Origin: Nonomuraea rubra
GTDB lineage: Bacteria > Actinomycetota > Actinomycetes > Streptosporangiales > Streptosporangiaceae
DNA: 64,000 nt
Reading direction: 5' to 3'
NCBI RefSeq assembly: GCF_014207985.1
Contig: NZ_JACHMI010000001.1
Span: 5,749,001-5,813,000, forward strand
How positions within the stretch are numbered: position 1 is the first letter of the stretch; every line of letters starts with the position of its first letter. The notes under the pieces were generated by a model. That model ran no database searches and was not told the origin of the DNA. It saw nothing but the letters and a program-made list of their open reading frames with translations. The position numbers and the translations under genes were made by a program. This document shows positions 16,961 through 26,007 of the stretch, in pieces.

Positions 16961-17092
16961 GCCGAGTACCTACCATGCACCGCAGCACGGCTCCATTCCG
17001 AGCCATGGGCGATCCTCCAGATGCGTAAGGAAGAGCTGGTCGAGGCGATGGCGCGGGCGTCGAGCCGCAGCGGGCAGGGACGGCAGACCGGG

Positions 17093-18391
17093 TCAGGCGC
17101 GACGGCGGAGGGGGAGTACGGCGCGGCCCGGCGTGGACGAGCGGAACGCACCGTAGCCGGTCATGGCCACGTCGATCAAGAGTCCCGCCACGACGGCGGC
17201 ACCGGCGACGGCCAGACCCGGCATGGTGGTGGCCGCCAGCGCCGCGGCACAGGCGAGGAGGGCGACGCCATGGGCCAGGCTCGCCACCGTCAGCCAGCCG
17301 GTGGCGACGGCGGCCATGACGGCACCGCGCAGGTAGCCGCGTACCAGCCACAACGCGGGGACGGGAACCAGCAGCCACGACCAGGTCAGGGCGAACGACG
17401 CCAGCTCCGCCGGCACCGCCAGCAGGCCGCGCAGGTAGACATGGGCCGGCCCGGTCGCCAGCACCAGGACGAGCACGCAGGTGAACGCGACAGCGAGCCG
17501 GACGGTCACGCGCCGGGCCGCGCTACCGCGCGGCTGCTTGCGGAGCGCACCGGCGGCCACGGATTCCCAGTCGCTGGTGGGAGAGGCGAAGAGCATCGCC
17601 AGCTCGTACAGCGCGGGCCAGACCACCAGGGAGGCCGCCGAGCGGGCCGAGTGCGCGACGGCGATCGTGGTGACGAGCATCGGGGCCATGACGAGCAGGC
17701 GCGCCGCCGACACGTCGGCATGGCGGCGGATCAGCTCGATGTACGGGCTCGGCCCGGGTGGCGGCTCGCCGGGAAGCGCGCGGGCGATCACAGCCAGGCA
17801 GGCGGCCTCGGTGAAGGCTCCGGCCGACAGCGCCAGCCCGGCGACCAGCGCTCCGTGCTGGGGCCAGAGCGCCGTACCCGCCCAGGCCAGGGCGAGGGTG
17901 CCGAGGATGCGCAGGGCGGTGGCCGAGGCGATCGGCCGGGTCCGTACGGTGACGATCAACCGTCCGTGCAGGTAGCGGCGCAGGGCCACGCCGAGGGCGT
18001 TGGGCGCGAGGCCGAGCAGTCCGGCGCGGATGTGGCCCAGCAGCACGGCGTCGGGGTCGAAGGCCAGCCGCACGAGTGCGACCAGCGGCGGCAGGGTGGC
18101 CAGCGCGACCAGGACGAGGGCGGCCGCCAGACCCGTCAGCAGCGCCTGGCGGCGCAGCCGTTGCCAGGAATGGCGGCTGTACGCGGTGACGGCGAGCGGC
18201 GTGATGGCCAGCCCGGGGGAGTTGACCACGACCAGGATCGCGACGCAGATGCCCATCGCCGCCAGCACCTGCGGGCCGCCGGTCGAGCGCGCCGCGGCGG
18301 CGTAGACGATGGGGATCTCCAGGACCAGCATCGACGCGCCCAGTGCCGTGGGCCACCAGAGGCCCAGCAGCCTCCGCTCGGCCGATGCCAC
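17093..18391 (-). CDS. Multi-pass membrane protein, flippase-like
   Basis: A 432-residue protein with about 12 hydrophobic helices, no extended soluble domain and a basic C terminus. Helix spacing and loops such as GLAPNALGVALRRYLHGRL resemble polysaccharide flippases of the MOP superfamily, but I see no diagnostic motif. The GTG at 18391 begins inside the DNA of a truncated hemerythrin fragment read in another frame, so the original N terminus may have been altered. Substrate unknown. Confidence 0.65.
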   Translation of the reverse strand: MASAERRLLGLWWPTALGASMLVLEIPIVYAAAARSTGGPQVLAAMGICVAILVVVNSPGLAITPLAVTAYSRHSWQRLRRQALLTGLAAALVLVALATLPPLVALVRLAFDPDAVLLGHIRAGLLGLAPNALGVALRRYLHGRLIVTVRTRPIASATALRILGTLALAWAGTALWPQHGALVAGLALSAGAFTEAACLAVIARALPGEPPPGPSPYIELIRRHADVSAARLLVMAPMLVTTIAVAHSARSAASLVVWPALYELAMLFASPTSDWESVAAGALRKQPRGSAARRVTVRLAVAFTCVLVLVLATGPAHVYLRGLLAVPAELASFALTWSWLLVPVPALWLVRGYLRGAVMAAVATGWLTVASLAHGVALLACAAALAATTMPGLAVAGAAVVAGLLIDVAMTGYGAFRSSTPGRAVLPLRRRA

Positions 18392-18534
18392 GGGATCACG
18401 TCCTCTCCGGATGCGTACGGCAGGGCGCGGCCGAGAACCGCGGCGTGCCGCCGGTCAGGAACGGCCAGTTCGGCGAAGAACTCCTCGGCCCTGCGATGAT
18501 CGGCCTTGATGAGGGTGATGACGTCGTCTGCCAC
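18392..18534 (-). pseudogene. N-terminal fragment of a hemerythrin-like protein
   Basis: A GTG at 18534 opens MADDVITLIKADHRRAEEFFAEL, which matches the first helix of HHE cation-binding (hemerythrin) proteins including the metal His in KADHR. Homology fades after about 25-45 residues, and the DNA then runs into the flippase-like gene in another frame. The remaining iron ligands are missing, so it is a remnant. An intact hemerythrin gene lies 115 bases upstream, so this may be a lost second copy. Confidence 0.45.
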
Positions 18535-18648
18535 GGCCCCTTCGCTCCCCTGCTCCCGCAGCGCCAAGCCGATCATGTGCCGGCGCGCCCGCCCCGTTCC
18601 CGGCGGTCGTGTCCAGGACGATGACGGTCGGCTGAGCTGCCCTGGTCC

Positions 18649-19227
18649 TCAGGGGTTCTTGCCCATGGCCTTGCGGATGACGTCGCGGGCCCGGTCCATC
18701 ATCGCGACCGGGGTGCCGACCAGCACGTTCTTGGTGGCCGACTCGGTGCCGGGGTGCGGGTGGGTGGGTGCCATGGCCTCGGCGGCCTTGACCCCGACGG
18801 CCATGCTGCGGCGCTCGGCCTCGGTGGTGTGGCCGCGAAGCTGGGTGAACTCGTACCGCTCCTCGCTGCGGGCGTGCGCCTCCACGGCGGCGCGCAGCAT
18901 CAGGAGGTTGTCCATGAAGTCGGGCGCGTCGGGGCCGGCCTGGTCCATCCGCGACAGCAGCTCCTTGGCCTGGTTCTCCTCTTCGAGCCGGTCGTCGACC
19001 ACGCCGTCGCCGCCGTCGATCTTGCGGCGGGCGTAGGGGTGGACGATCTCCTCCTCGGCGGTCTCGTGGACCGCGAGCAGCCGTACCAGGCGAGTGAACG
19101 CCTCCCCACGCTGGCCGGCTGGCGCCTGCTCGACCTCGTCGAACAGGTCCCTGATCATCGCGTGCTGGGCCAGCAGCAGGTCGATGACGTCCGTTTCGGC
19201 CATGGTTTCCGGCGCGGTTCTGGTCAT
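18649..19227 (-). CDS. Hemerythrin (HHE domain) protein
   Basis: A 192-residue cytoplasmic four-helix protein with the HHE iron-ligand pattern: LLAQHAMIRDLFDEV near residue 13, LLAVHETAEEEIVHPYARRK near 50, and later AAVEAHARSEERYEF near 115. Such proteins bind a di-iron centre and sense or scavenge O2, NO or peroxide. ATG at 19227 follows GAAGGAGG. It is divergent from the ferritin-like gene at 19418, another di-iron-type protein, so the two may share a stress-related promoter region. Confidence 0.88.
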   Translation of the reverse strand: MTRTAPETMAETDVIDLLLAQHAMIRDLFDEVEQAPAGQRGEAFTRLVRLLAVHETAEEEIVHPYARRKIDGGDGVVDDRLEEENQAKELLSRMDQAGPDAPDFMDNLLMLRAAVEAHARSEERYEFTQLRGHTTEAERRSMAVGVKAAEAMAPTHPHPGTESATKNVLVGTPVAMMDRARDVIRKAMGKNP

Positions 19228-19417
19228 GGATCTTCCTCCTTCTCCGGGTACGGGCGTGGCCTACCCGGCAGAACCTGGAACACGCCTGGGGTGCGTGAAG
19301 GCCGCCGGGATCCTTACCGAGTCCGGGCCTTCACACGGGGGCGGCCAGAGGTTGGGCCGGGAAGCTTCGGGTAGGCGGGCACATCGCATGTTTCCGACCG
19401 CGAAGGAGCGGACGCAC

Positions 19418-20620
19418 ATGACCTTCAATCCACTGCGTGAGCGGGGCATCCCGCTGGACAAGCAACTGCGGAACTGGCGGGAGCTGAACGTCACGCCGAT
19501 CGATCCGGACCACGCCGATCCGTACACGCGCTGCCGGATCATCACCATGAACGGGATCGAGGTGGAGGCCATCCTGTTCAGCCACCAGCTCGCCCGCCAC
19601 TGCCCCGACCTGGAGATCAAGCAGCAGCTCGCCCGGGTGCGCTACATCGAGGCGCAGCAGCAGAAGGCGGTCAACTGGCTGCTGCCCGGCCTGGCCTCCG
19701 TCCTGGAGACCACGATCGCGTACGAGCAGGTGGCGGTGGACCTGACCGCCTGGGTCGCGCGGATGGAGCCGGACCGGTACCTGCAGCAGGCCTACCAGTT
19801 CGGCGTCCTGGAGGACTTCGACCACCTCTACCGGTACGCCAACCTGTACGAGATGATCGAGCACCGCAAGGCCGAGAAGATCGTCGACCAGCTCACCGAG
19901 GTCATGCCGGGCCGCCCCACGTACCTGCACCACCGCGACCCGATGGACAACGTGCGCGAGCCCTACGACCGCGAGAACACCGCGCCGATCAGCAAGCTGC
20001 ACGCCCTGACGATCATGTCGGCCGAGCAGCAGACGATGAACTTCTACATGAACGTCGGCCCCACCTACATGGAGCCGATCGCCCGGCAGCTCTACCAGGA
20101 GATCGGCCTCATCGAGGAGGAGCACGTCACCCACTACGAGTCGCTGGTCGATCCGGGCGAGAGCTGGTGGGAGATGCTGCTCAACCACGAGTACAACGAG
20201 TGCTACCTGTACCACTCGTTCATGGAGACCGAGTCCGACCCCAAGGTGAAGAACGTCTGGGAGCTGCACCTGAACATGGAGCTGGAGCACCTGCGGCTGG
20301 CCGCCGAACTGTTCAAGAAGCACGACGGCCGGGACCCCGAGCAGGTGTGCGCGCCCGAGCTGCCCGCCCCGGTGACGTTCGAGCCGAACAAGTCCTACCT
20401 GCGCGAGCTGATCGCCACCCAGATCGACTACACCACGCTGGGCACCGGGTACGTCCAGGAGGCCCACGAGCGGTTCGAGAAGATGCAGGAGGCGCTGATG
20501 GGCGGCGAGAAGGCGCCCTCCGAGCGGGTCATCGACGACAACCGCGCCAAGTCCGGCGAGGAGTACCGGCTGCAGACCGAGGGCGAGCACCCCGTTCACA
20601 GCCTGCAGATGCAACGCTGA
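19418..20620 (+). CDS. Ferritin-like superfamily protein of unknown function
   Basis: A 400-residue cytoplasmic protein, largely helical, with repeated Glu...His spacing typical of ferritin-like di-iron folds: EIGLIEEEHVTHYESL (about residues 226-241), ELHLNMELEHLRLAAELF (about 283-300), and an earlier FDHLYRYANLYEMIEHRK (about 132-150). A second conserved Glu-rich helix lies around residue 62. AAGGAG at 19403-19408 sets the ATG at 19418. It is divergently arranged with hemerythrin, hinting at oxidative or nitrosative stress. The molecular function is not known to me. Confidence 0.7.
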   Translation: MTFNPLRERGIPLDKQLRNWRELNVTPIDPDHADPYTRCRIITMNGIEVEAILFSHQLARHCPDLEIKQQLARVRYIEAQQQKAVNWLLPGLASVLETTIAYEQVAVDLTAWVARMEPDRYLQQAYQFGVLEDFDHLYRYANLYEMIEHRKAEKIVDQLTEVMPGRPTYLHHRDPMDNVREPYDRENTAPISKLHALTIMSAEQQTMNFYMNVGPTYMEPIARQLYQEIGLIEEEHVTHYESLVDPGESWWEMLLNHEYNECYLYHSFMETESDPKVKNVWELHLNMELEHLRLAAELFKKHDGRDPEQVCAPELPAPVTFEPNKSYLRELIATQIDYTTLGTGYVQEAHERFEKMQEALMGGEKAPSERVIDDNRAKSGEEYRLQTEGEHPVHSLQMQR

Positions 20621-20658
20621 CGGTGCGGCTGCCTCGAGCCGGCGTGCCTTCGCCCCAT

Positions 20659-22764
20659 TCAGGTTGACTGGTGCGCCGGCACGTCGGCGCCGTGGAGTTC
20701 CCGGTGCCAGAGGTCGGTGCAGATGCGTTCGATGCCGGTGGTGAGGTGGCGGCGGTAGGTGGTGAAGGGCAGGCCGAGTTGTTCTGCGGCGAGTTCCTGG
20801 GTGGGGGTGCCGTGCAGGAAGGTGATGGACAGGGCTCGGTGGAGTTTGGCTGAGCGTGGGTCTTCGCGTAGGTCGTCGATGGCTTGGCGGAGCAGGTCGC
20901 TGAGTGCCGTGCCCGGATCCTGCGGTGCTTGGTCGGCGATGAGGCGGGTGCGGGCCAGGGGGGAGGTGGCCAGGGCGCCGGGTCGTGGGAGCTGGCGGAG
21001 TGCTTTGCGGACGGCTTCGGTGAATTCCGTCTGGGACAGGACTGCCAGGTCTGAGGTGGTGGGGTCGGGGGTGTCGGTGGTGCGGCCGAGGAGCAGGCGG
21101 TTCATGCGGTCGAGCCAGGTGTGTGCCGGTACTGCGCGCCAGTCGTGGACGAACAGGGTGTAGGGGGTGTTGTCGAGTCGTGGTTGGGCGGGGATGGTGC
21201 GCATGCCGTAGCGCTGGAGGTGTTCGGTCCAGGCTCGGTTGGGGCGGCGGATGGCGATGTAGGACCAGGCCATGCGTTCGGCGCGGAGGCAGTTGCCGAT
21301 GATGCGCGATTGGATGAGGTCGAGGACGGGGGAGGTGTCGCGGTGTTGCGGTAGGACCCACAGGCGGCTGATGGCGAGGTGTTCGCCGGCGCGCAGCGGG
21401 GTGGTGGCGCGTGCGTGCGTCCACGCCGCGGCCACGATGGGGTCGGCGGTGAGGTGGTGGTCGTCGGGTTCGGTGAGGCGGAGCCAGGTGGAGAAGGCGA
21501 CGAGTTCGCCGGTTTCGGTGCGCCGGTAGAGGCGGAAGGCTTCGGGGTGGTGTGCGGCCCAGTGGGCGGCGGTGCGGGCGGAGGCGGGGCCTTCGGCTGT
21601 TGTGGCGAGGCGCAGGAGTGTGCCGAGGTCGTGGGGGTGGAGGGTGTCTTCCTGGAATTGGCCTTCCTGATGGCCTTCCTGATGGTGGTGGTGGGTGGGG
21701 GTGTGGTGGTTGCGGTGGAGGTAGAGCAGGGAGGCGACGGCGGGCAGGACGTCGGTGTCGGTGGTGGTGCGGATGGTGTCGGCGAGGTGGGTGTAGATGC
21801 GGTTGTGCATGGTGGTGTAGCCGTCGGGGTCGCGCCAGCGTAGGTCGGTGTCGAGGAGTTCGCGGACGAGGTCGTGGGGGAGGAGGCCGTGGGGGCTGGA
21901 TTCGATGAAGGGCAGGTGGCGGAGCCAGCGGAACAGGTGGGGGGCGTCGTGGGGGAGGGCGGCGCGGAGGAGGGTTTCGGTGGTGAGGTGGGCGTGGGCG
22001 CAGATTTCGAGGGCGTGTTGGTGGGCGGGGGTGGGGAGTTCGCCGACGAGTTGGTCCAGGAGGGTGGCGACGACGTTGTGGTGGGGGGTCCAGCGGGTGC
22101 TGGCGTGGCCGTCTTTGATGGCGACGGCGGCGCCGAGCAGGAGGGCGAGGGGGTGGCCGCCGGCGAAGGTGAGGAGGGGGTCGCGTAGGTCGGGGGGGAC
22201 GGCGCAGGAGTCCAGGAGGGCTTGGGCGTCGGTGGGGGGCAGGTCGTGCAGGGGGAGGATGGTCAGGGCGGTGGTCCAGCCGGGGTCGGCTTGCCAGCGG
22301 ATGTCGGGGGGGTTGCGTGCGGCGATGGCGACGAGGGCGGTCAGGGGCAGGTGGGGCAGGAAGCGTTCGCGGAGCCAGCTTTCGAGGGCTTGGATGCGTT
22401 CGAAGTTGTCGATGAGCAGGATGGGGTCGGGGTGGCCGGGTGCGGGTTGGGCGTGGGTGGCGAAGGCGGTGGCGAAGGCGGTGGCGAAGGCGGTGGCGAA
22501 GGCGGTGGGGGAGGGTTCGAGGGTGCGGCCGTCGAGGGTGGTGACGGGCCGGCCGGCGAGGGTGGCTTCGTGGGCGAAGCGGCGGAGGAGGGCGGATTTG
22601 CCGATGCCGCCGGGGCCGTGGACGTAGAGGACGTTGCAGCCGCCGCCGTACAGTGCGGCTTTGAACAGTGCGATCTCTTCCTCGCGTCCGACGAAGGCCT
22701 GTTCGCGGGCTGCTTCCAGGCGTGATCCCAGCAATTCGGGCTGGTTACTGCTCCCCGATGACAT
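20659..22764 (-). CDS. AAA ATPase regulator with a GNAT-like middle and a sigma-region-4-like HTH
   Basis: A 701-residue protein. The N-terminal third is an AAA/STAND ATPase: FVGREEEIALF near residue 25, Walker A GPGGIGKSALL near 50, and Walker B ILLIDNFERI near 115. The middle (about 425-560) has a GNAT-like stretch (AISRLWVLPQHRD...SRIIGNCLRAERMAWSYIAI). The C terminus (about 620-690) has an HTH of sigma-region-4 kind (QELAAEQLGLPFTTYRRHL). It probably senses a signal with ATP and binds DNA. ATG at 22764 follows GGAGGGGGATCAGGGGAA. A GTG nine codons upstream is less likely. His-rich and FATA repeats are unusual. Confidence 0.75.
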   Translation of the reverse strand: MSSGSSNQPELLGSRLEAAREQAFVGREEEIALFKAALYGGGCNVLYVHGPGGIGKSALLRRFAHEATLAGRPVTTLDGRTLEPSPTAFATAFATAFATAFATHAQPAPGHPDPILLIDNFERIQALESWLRERFLPHLPLTALVAIAARNPPDIRWQADPGWTTALTILPLHDLPPTDAQALLDSCAVPPDLRDPLLTFAGGHPLALLLGAAVAIKDGHASTRWTPHHNVVATLLDQLVGELPTPAHQHALEICAHAHLTTETLLRAALPHDAPHLFRWLRHLPFIESSPHGLLPHDLVRELLDTDLRWRDPDGYTTMHNRIYTHLADTIRTTTDTDVLPAVASLLYLHRNHHTPTHHHHQEGHQEGQFQEDTLHPHDLGTLLRLATTAEGPASARTAAHWAAHHPEAFRLYRRTETGELVAFSTWLRLTEPDDHHLTADPIVAAAWTHARATTPLRAGEHLAISRLWVLPQHRDTSPVLDLIQSRIIGNCLRAERMAWSYIAIRRPNRAWTEHLQRYGMRTIPAQPRLDNTPYTLFVHDWRAVPAHTWLDRMNRLLLGRTTDTPDPTTSDLAVLSQTEFTEAVRKALRQLPRPGALATSPLARTRLIADQAPQDPGTALSDLLRQAIDDLREDPRSAKLHRALSITFLHGTPTQELAAEQLGLPFTTYRRHLTTGIERICTDLWHRELHGADVPAHQST
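22459..22506. repeat. Four perfect 12-bp tandem repeats inside the ATPase gene
   Basis: GGCGAAGGCGGT occurs four times without a mismatch at 22459-22470, 22471-22482, 22483-22494 and 22495-22506. On the minus strand it encodes repeated FATA units just before the Walker B region. The perfect identity indicates recent or ongoing copy-number change, each step adding or removing four residues. Confidence 0.9.
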
Positions 22765-22828
22765 TTCCCCTGATCCCCCTCCGAACACCACGGCAAGTCC
22801 TACGCGTCCACAACAGGTGCGGCAGGGG

Positions 22829-25027
22829 TCAGAGCAGCTTGTCCTGGGTGAAGGGGACGTCCCGGAGCCGGCGGCCGATGGCGTGGTAGATCGCGTTGCC
22901 GATGGCCGCGGGCACGCCGGTGCCCGGCGTCTCGCCGAAGCCGCGGGCGCCGAGTGCCTGGCTGTCCGAGATCGGCTGGTCCACGAACAACGCCTCCACC
23001 GACGGCGTGTCGGCGCAGACCGGGACCAGGTAGGTGGACAGGTTGGGGTTGACGACCCGCGCCGTGACCGGGTCCACCATCGTGTGCTCCATCAGCGCGA
23101 ACCCGATGCCCCAGGTCACGCCCCCGATGACCTGCCCGCGCGCGGTGCGGTGGTTGAGCACGCGGCCCAGGTCGTGCGCGGTCACCACGCGGGTCACGCG
23201 CAGCCTGCCCACTCTCGGCTGGATCCGCACCTCGAGGAACACCGCGCCGAACGAGTGCCCGCCCGTGTTGGGCTTGCGTCCGGTGACGTCGACCTCCTGG
23301 CCATGGCGGGTCACGACCTCGCGGTAGGTGTCGGCGCGGTCGCGGTCGCCGCGGAGGAACAGGCGGCCGCCCTCGGCCACGACCTCCGCGGCGGGCACGC
23401 CGTGCAGCGGGGAGCGCGGGTCGGCGATGGCGAGCGCGATCACGGCGGCCTTCGCGCTCTTCGCCGCCTCGGACACCGGGCCCACCACGCTGGGCATCGT
23501 GGACGACCCCGCCGACAGCGACGCGTCGGGGTACGCGGTGTCGCCGAGCAGCGTCGTGACGTGGCCGAGCGGCAGGCCGAGCTCGTCGGCCGCGACCTGG
23601 CTGAGCACGGTGTACGTGCCGGTGCCGATCTCCTGGGTGGCCGCCCGCACGGTCGCCCGCCCGTCGAGGCCGATGGTGAGGCGGACCGTGGACGGGATGT
23701 GGCCATAGGTGTGGGTCTCCGTGGCCATGCCCCAGCCGACGTACTCGTCGCCGTCCCTCATCGTGCCCGGCCTGGGGTTGCGCCGGGCCCAGCCGAACGC
23801 CTCGGCCGCGGCCCGGTAGCACTCCAGCAGGTGCTTGCCGCCGTAGGGCCGCTCGGTCTGCCCGTTGGCGTCGGTCGGCTGGACGACCTCGGTGTGGTTG
23901 CGGATCCGGAGTTCCACCGGGTCGAGGCCGAGCTCGTAGCTCAGCTCGTCCATCGCGGTCTCCAGGCCGAAGTGCGCGGTGGTCTCCGGCGAGCGCATGT
24001 AGCTGGACGTCGGCAGGTCCAGCCGCACGCCGAGCTGCCGCACGCGGACGTTCGGGCAGGCGTACAGGTGGAGCGTGGAGTCGCTGCCGTTGTAGATGCG
24101 GCCGTCCAGGCGGGTGACCTGCGCCGTGGAGGTGTCGGAGATGGCGGTCAGGCGGCCCTGGCGGGTGGCGCCGAGCCGGAGGTGGTGGCGGTACTCGGCG
24201 CGGTGACCGTTGGAGGTGTACATCTGCGCGCGTGACAGCACCAGCTTCACCGGCCGGCCGGCCAGGCGTGCCGCCGCCGCGGTGAGCAGCGTGTGCGGGT
24301 AGGTGGGGCCCTTGGCGCCGAAGCCGCCGCCCAGGTAGGGCGAGACGACCCTGACGCTCTTGGGAGGACTGTCGGTGCCGGCGAAAGCCTGCGTCACCAT
24401 GTTGCGGGTGAAGACCACGCCCTGGGTGCTCTCGTACAGGGTCAGCGTGCCGTCCTCCCAGACGGCGGTCGTGGTGTGCGGCTCGATCGGGTTGTGGTGC
24501 TGCATCGGGCTGCTGTACGTCCGGTCGACGCGCACCTCGGCCTGTTCGAACGCGGCGGCGGCGTCGCCGCGGCCGTCCTCGTTGTTCCTGTTGCGGAACT
24601 TCTCCGGCAGGAACGCCTCGTCGAGCACGTCCGCCATGCGGGCTACCGGAGCCTCCGCCCGGTAACTCACCCGCACCAGGTTCGCGGCCTCCTGCGCCTG
24701 CTCCAGGGTCTGGGCCACGACGTACGCGACCGGCTGCCCGCTGTGGTGCACGCGCGCGTCCTGCATGGGGATGAAAGGCCTGTTGTACGGAAAATCCGGC
24801 ACTGTCAACCGCAGCATGTCCCTGTGTGTGTAGACCGCGACGACGCCGGGATGCGCCAGCGCCGCCCTGGTGTCGATCTCCACGACCTCGCCGCGGGCAA
24901 TCGTGCTCATCACCAGGAAGCCGTGCAGCGCGCCGGGCACCTCGTTGTCCGCGGCGTAGCGGGCGGCGCCGGTGACCTTCGCCCGGCCGTCCACCCGTTC
25001 CACGCCCTGCCCCACCAGCATGCTCAT
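22829..25027 (-). CDS. Xanthine dehydrogenase-family molybdopterin-binding (large) subunit
   Basis: The 732-residue catalytic subunit of a molybdenum hydroxylase. The N-terminal small domain begins with the family motif VDGRAKVTGAARYAADNE. Later come PHHxxEPHTTTAVWE-type substrate-domain sequence, YLGGGFGAKG (cofactor binding) and a C-terminal ARGFGETPGTGVPAAIGNA segment with the catalytic-type Glu. It oxidises an aldehyde or heterocycle using water. The ATG at 25027 overlaps the stop of the FAD-subunit gene (ATGA). The subunit order Fe-S, FAD, Mo is standard for this class. Confidence 0.92.
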   Translation of the reverse strand: MSMLVGQGVERVDGRAKVTGAARYAADNEVPGALHGFLVMSTIARGEVVEIDTRAALAHPGVVAVYTHRDMLRLTVPDFPYNRPFIPMQDARVHHSGQPVAYVVAQTLEQAQEAANLVRVSYRAEAPVARMADVLDEAFLPEKFRNRNNEDGRGDAAAAFEQAEVRVDRTYSSPMQHHNPIEPHTTTAVWEDGTLTLYESTQGVVFTRNMVTQAFAGTDSPPKSVRVVSPYLGGGFGAKGPTYPHTLLTAAAARLAGRPVKLVLSRAQMYTSNGHRAEYRHHLRLGATRQGRLTAISDTSTAQVTRLDGRIYNGSDSTLHLYACPNVRVRQLGVRLDLPTSSYMRSPETTAHFGLETAMDELSYELGLDPVELRIRNHTEVVQPTDANGQTERPYGGKHLLECYRAAAEAFGWARRNPRPGTMRDGDEYVGWGMATETHTYGHIPSTVRLTIGLDGRATVRAATQEIGTGTYTVLSQVAADELGLPLGHVTTLLGDTAYPDASLSAGSSTMPSVVGPVSEAAKSAKAAVIALAIADPRSPLHGVPAAEVVAEGGRLFLRGDRDRADTYREVVTRHGQEVDVTGRKPNTGGHSFGAVFLEVRIQPRVGRLRVTRVVTAHDLGRVLNHRTARGQVIGGVTWGIGFALMEHTMVDPVTARVVNPNLSTYLVPVCADTPSVEALFVDQPISDSQALGARGFGETPGTGVPAAIGNAIYHAIGRRLRDVPFTQDKLL

Positions 25028-26007
25028 CGGAGCCCTCCCAGCTCGTTGAGGATGCTCGTCAGCGCCCGCTGGACGAGCTCGACCTTGAACCTGTTCCCCT
25101 CGCGCGGCGCGGCGTCCGCGACCAGGAGCCGGCCCGCCTCGGCGATCGCCTGCGCGGTCAGCGGCCGGCCGCGCAGCGCGGCCTCGACGCGGGTGTCCCG
25201 CCACGGGCGGGTGCCCACCCCGCCGAACGCCAGCCGTACGTCCCGCACCACGCGCCCGCTGGTGCGCAGCGCGGCGGCCACCGACACCACCGCGAACTCG
25301 AACGTGGCCCGGTCGCGCAGCTTCAGGTAGCGCGACCGCCCGGCGAGGGCGGTACGCGGCACGTCCACCCGGGTGATCAGCTCGCCGGGGCGCATCGCGG
25401 TCTCCTGGTCCGGGGTGGCCCCGGGCAGGAGGTAGAAGCCGGCGATGGGGACGGCGCGCTCGCCGCCGGGGCCGAGCAGGTGCACGGTCGCGTCCAGGGC
25501 GGTCAGCGCCACCGCCAGGTCCGAGGGGTGCGTGGCGATGCAGGCGTCGCTGCCGCCGAGGATCGCGTGCCCGCGGTGGTGGCCGTTGATCGCCGGGCAG
25601 CCGCTGCCCGGCTCCCGCTTGTTGCACGGCGAGGCCGGGTCGCGGAAGTACCCGCACCTCGTACGCTGCAACAGGTTCCCGCCGATCGAGGCCATGTTGC
25701 GGACCTGCGGGGACGCCGAGGCCAGCAGCGCCTCCGACAGCATGGGGAACTCCCGCCGCACCCTGGAGTGCTCGGCGACCTGCCGCATCCGGGCCGCCGC
25801 GCCGACGCGCAGCCTCCTGGAGTCGAAGGCGACCTCGTCGAGGCCGAGGTGGTTGACGTCCACGAGCTGATCGTGGGCCTCCGCGCCGTCCCGCATGAGG
25901 TTCAGCAGATCGGTGCCGCCCGCCACGAACGTCGACGCGGGCGTGCTCGCGGCGACCCGCACGGCCTCGGCCGGGCTGCCCGCGACCGTGTAGCCGAAGG
26001 TTCTCAT
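25024..26007 (-). CDS. Xanthine dehydrogenase-family FAD-binding (medium) subunit
   Basis: A 327-residue subunit carrying the FAD that passes electrons from the Fe-S subunit. The FAD motifs are clear: TFVAGGTDLLNLMRDG near residue 27 and ASIGGNLLQRTRCGYFRD near 107. A Cys-rich insertion (CNKREPGSGCPAINGHHRG) follows, typical of the subgroup that may bind a [4Fe-4S] cluster. The C-terminal CODH-flavoprotein-like domain runs from about 225 to the end. It overlaps the genes on both sides by four bases. Confidence 0.92.
   Translation of the reverse strand: MRTFGYTVAGSPAEAVRVAASTPASTFVAGGTDLLNLMRDGAEAHDQLVDVNHLGLDEVAFDSRRLRVGAAARMRQVAEHSRVRREFPMLSEALLASASPQVRNMASIGGNLLQRTRCGYFRDPASPCNKREPGSGCPAINGHHRGHAILGGSDACIATHPSDLAVALTALDATVHLLGPGGERAVPIAGFYLLPGATPDQETAMRPGELITRVDVPRTALAGRSRYLKLRDRATFEFAVVSVAAALRTSGRVVRDVRLAFGGVGTRPWRDTRVEAALRGRPLTAQAIAEAGRLLVADAAPREGNRFKVELVQRALTSILNELGGLR

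Noticed and set aside
17022-17095. MRKEELVEAMARASSRSG peptide resembling a Rho-N-type tail
   Set aside because: Only about 18 residues look real, there is no start or RBS of its own, and the frame immediately enters antisense sequence. Possibly a relic but not enough to annotate.
16244-18499. A 751-codon plus-strand frame opposite the flippase-like gene
   Set aside because: Dominated by Gly, Arg, Gln and His with no hydrophobic core. The minus-strand frame has clear membrane helices.
19331-21424. A 697-codon minus-strand frame over the ferritin-like gene
   Set aside because: Pro/His/Arg-rich nonsense. The plus-strand frame has a strong RBS and family-like helices.
22459-22506. Possible CRISPR or phase-variable tract
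   Set aside because: The units are 12 bp and contiguous with no spacers, and they keep the reading frame, so this is an in-frame tandem repeat.
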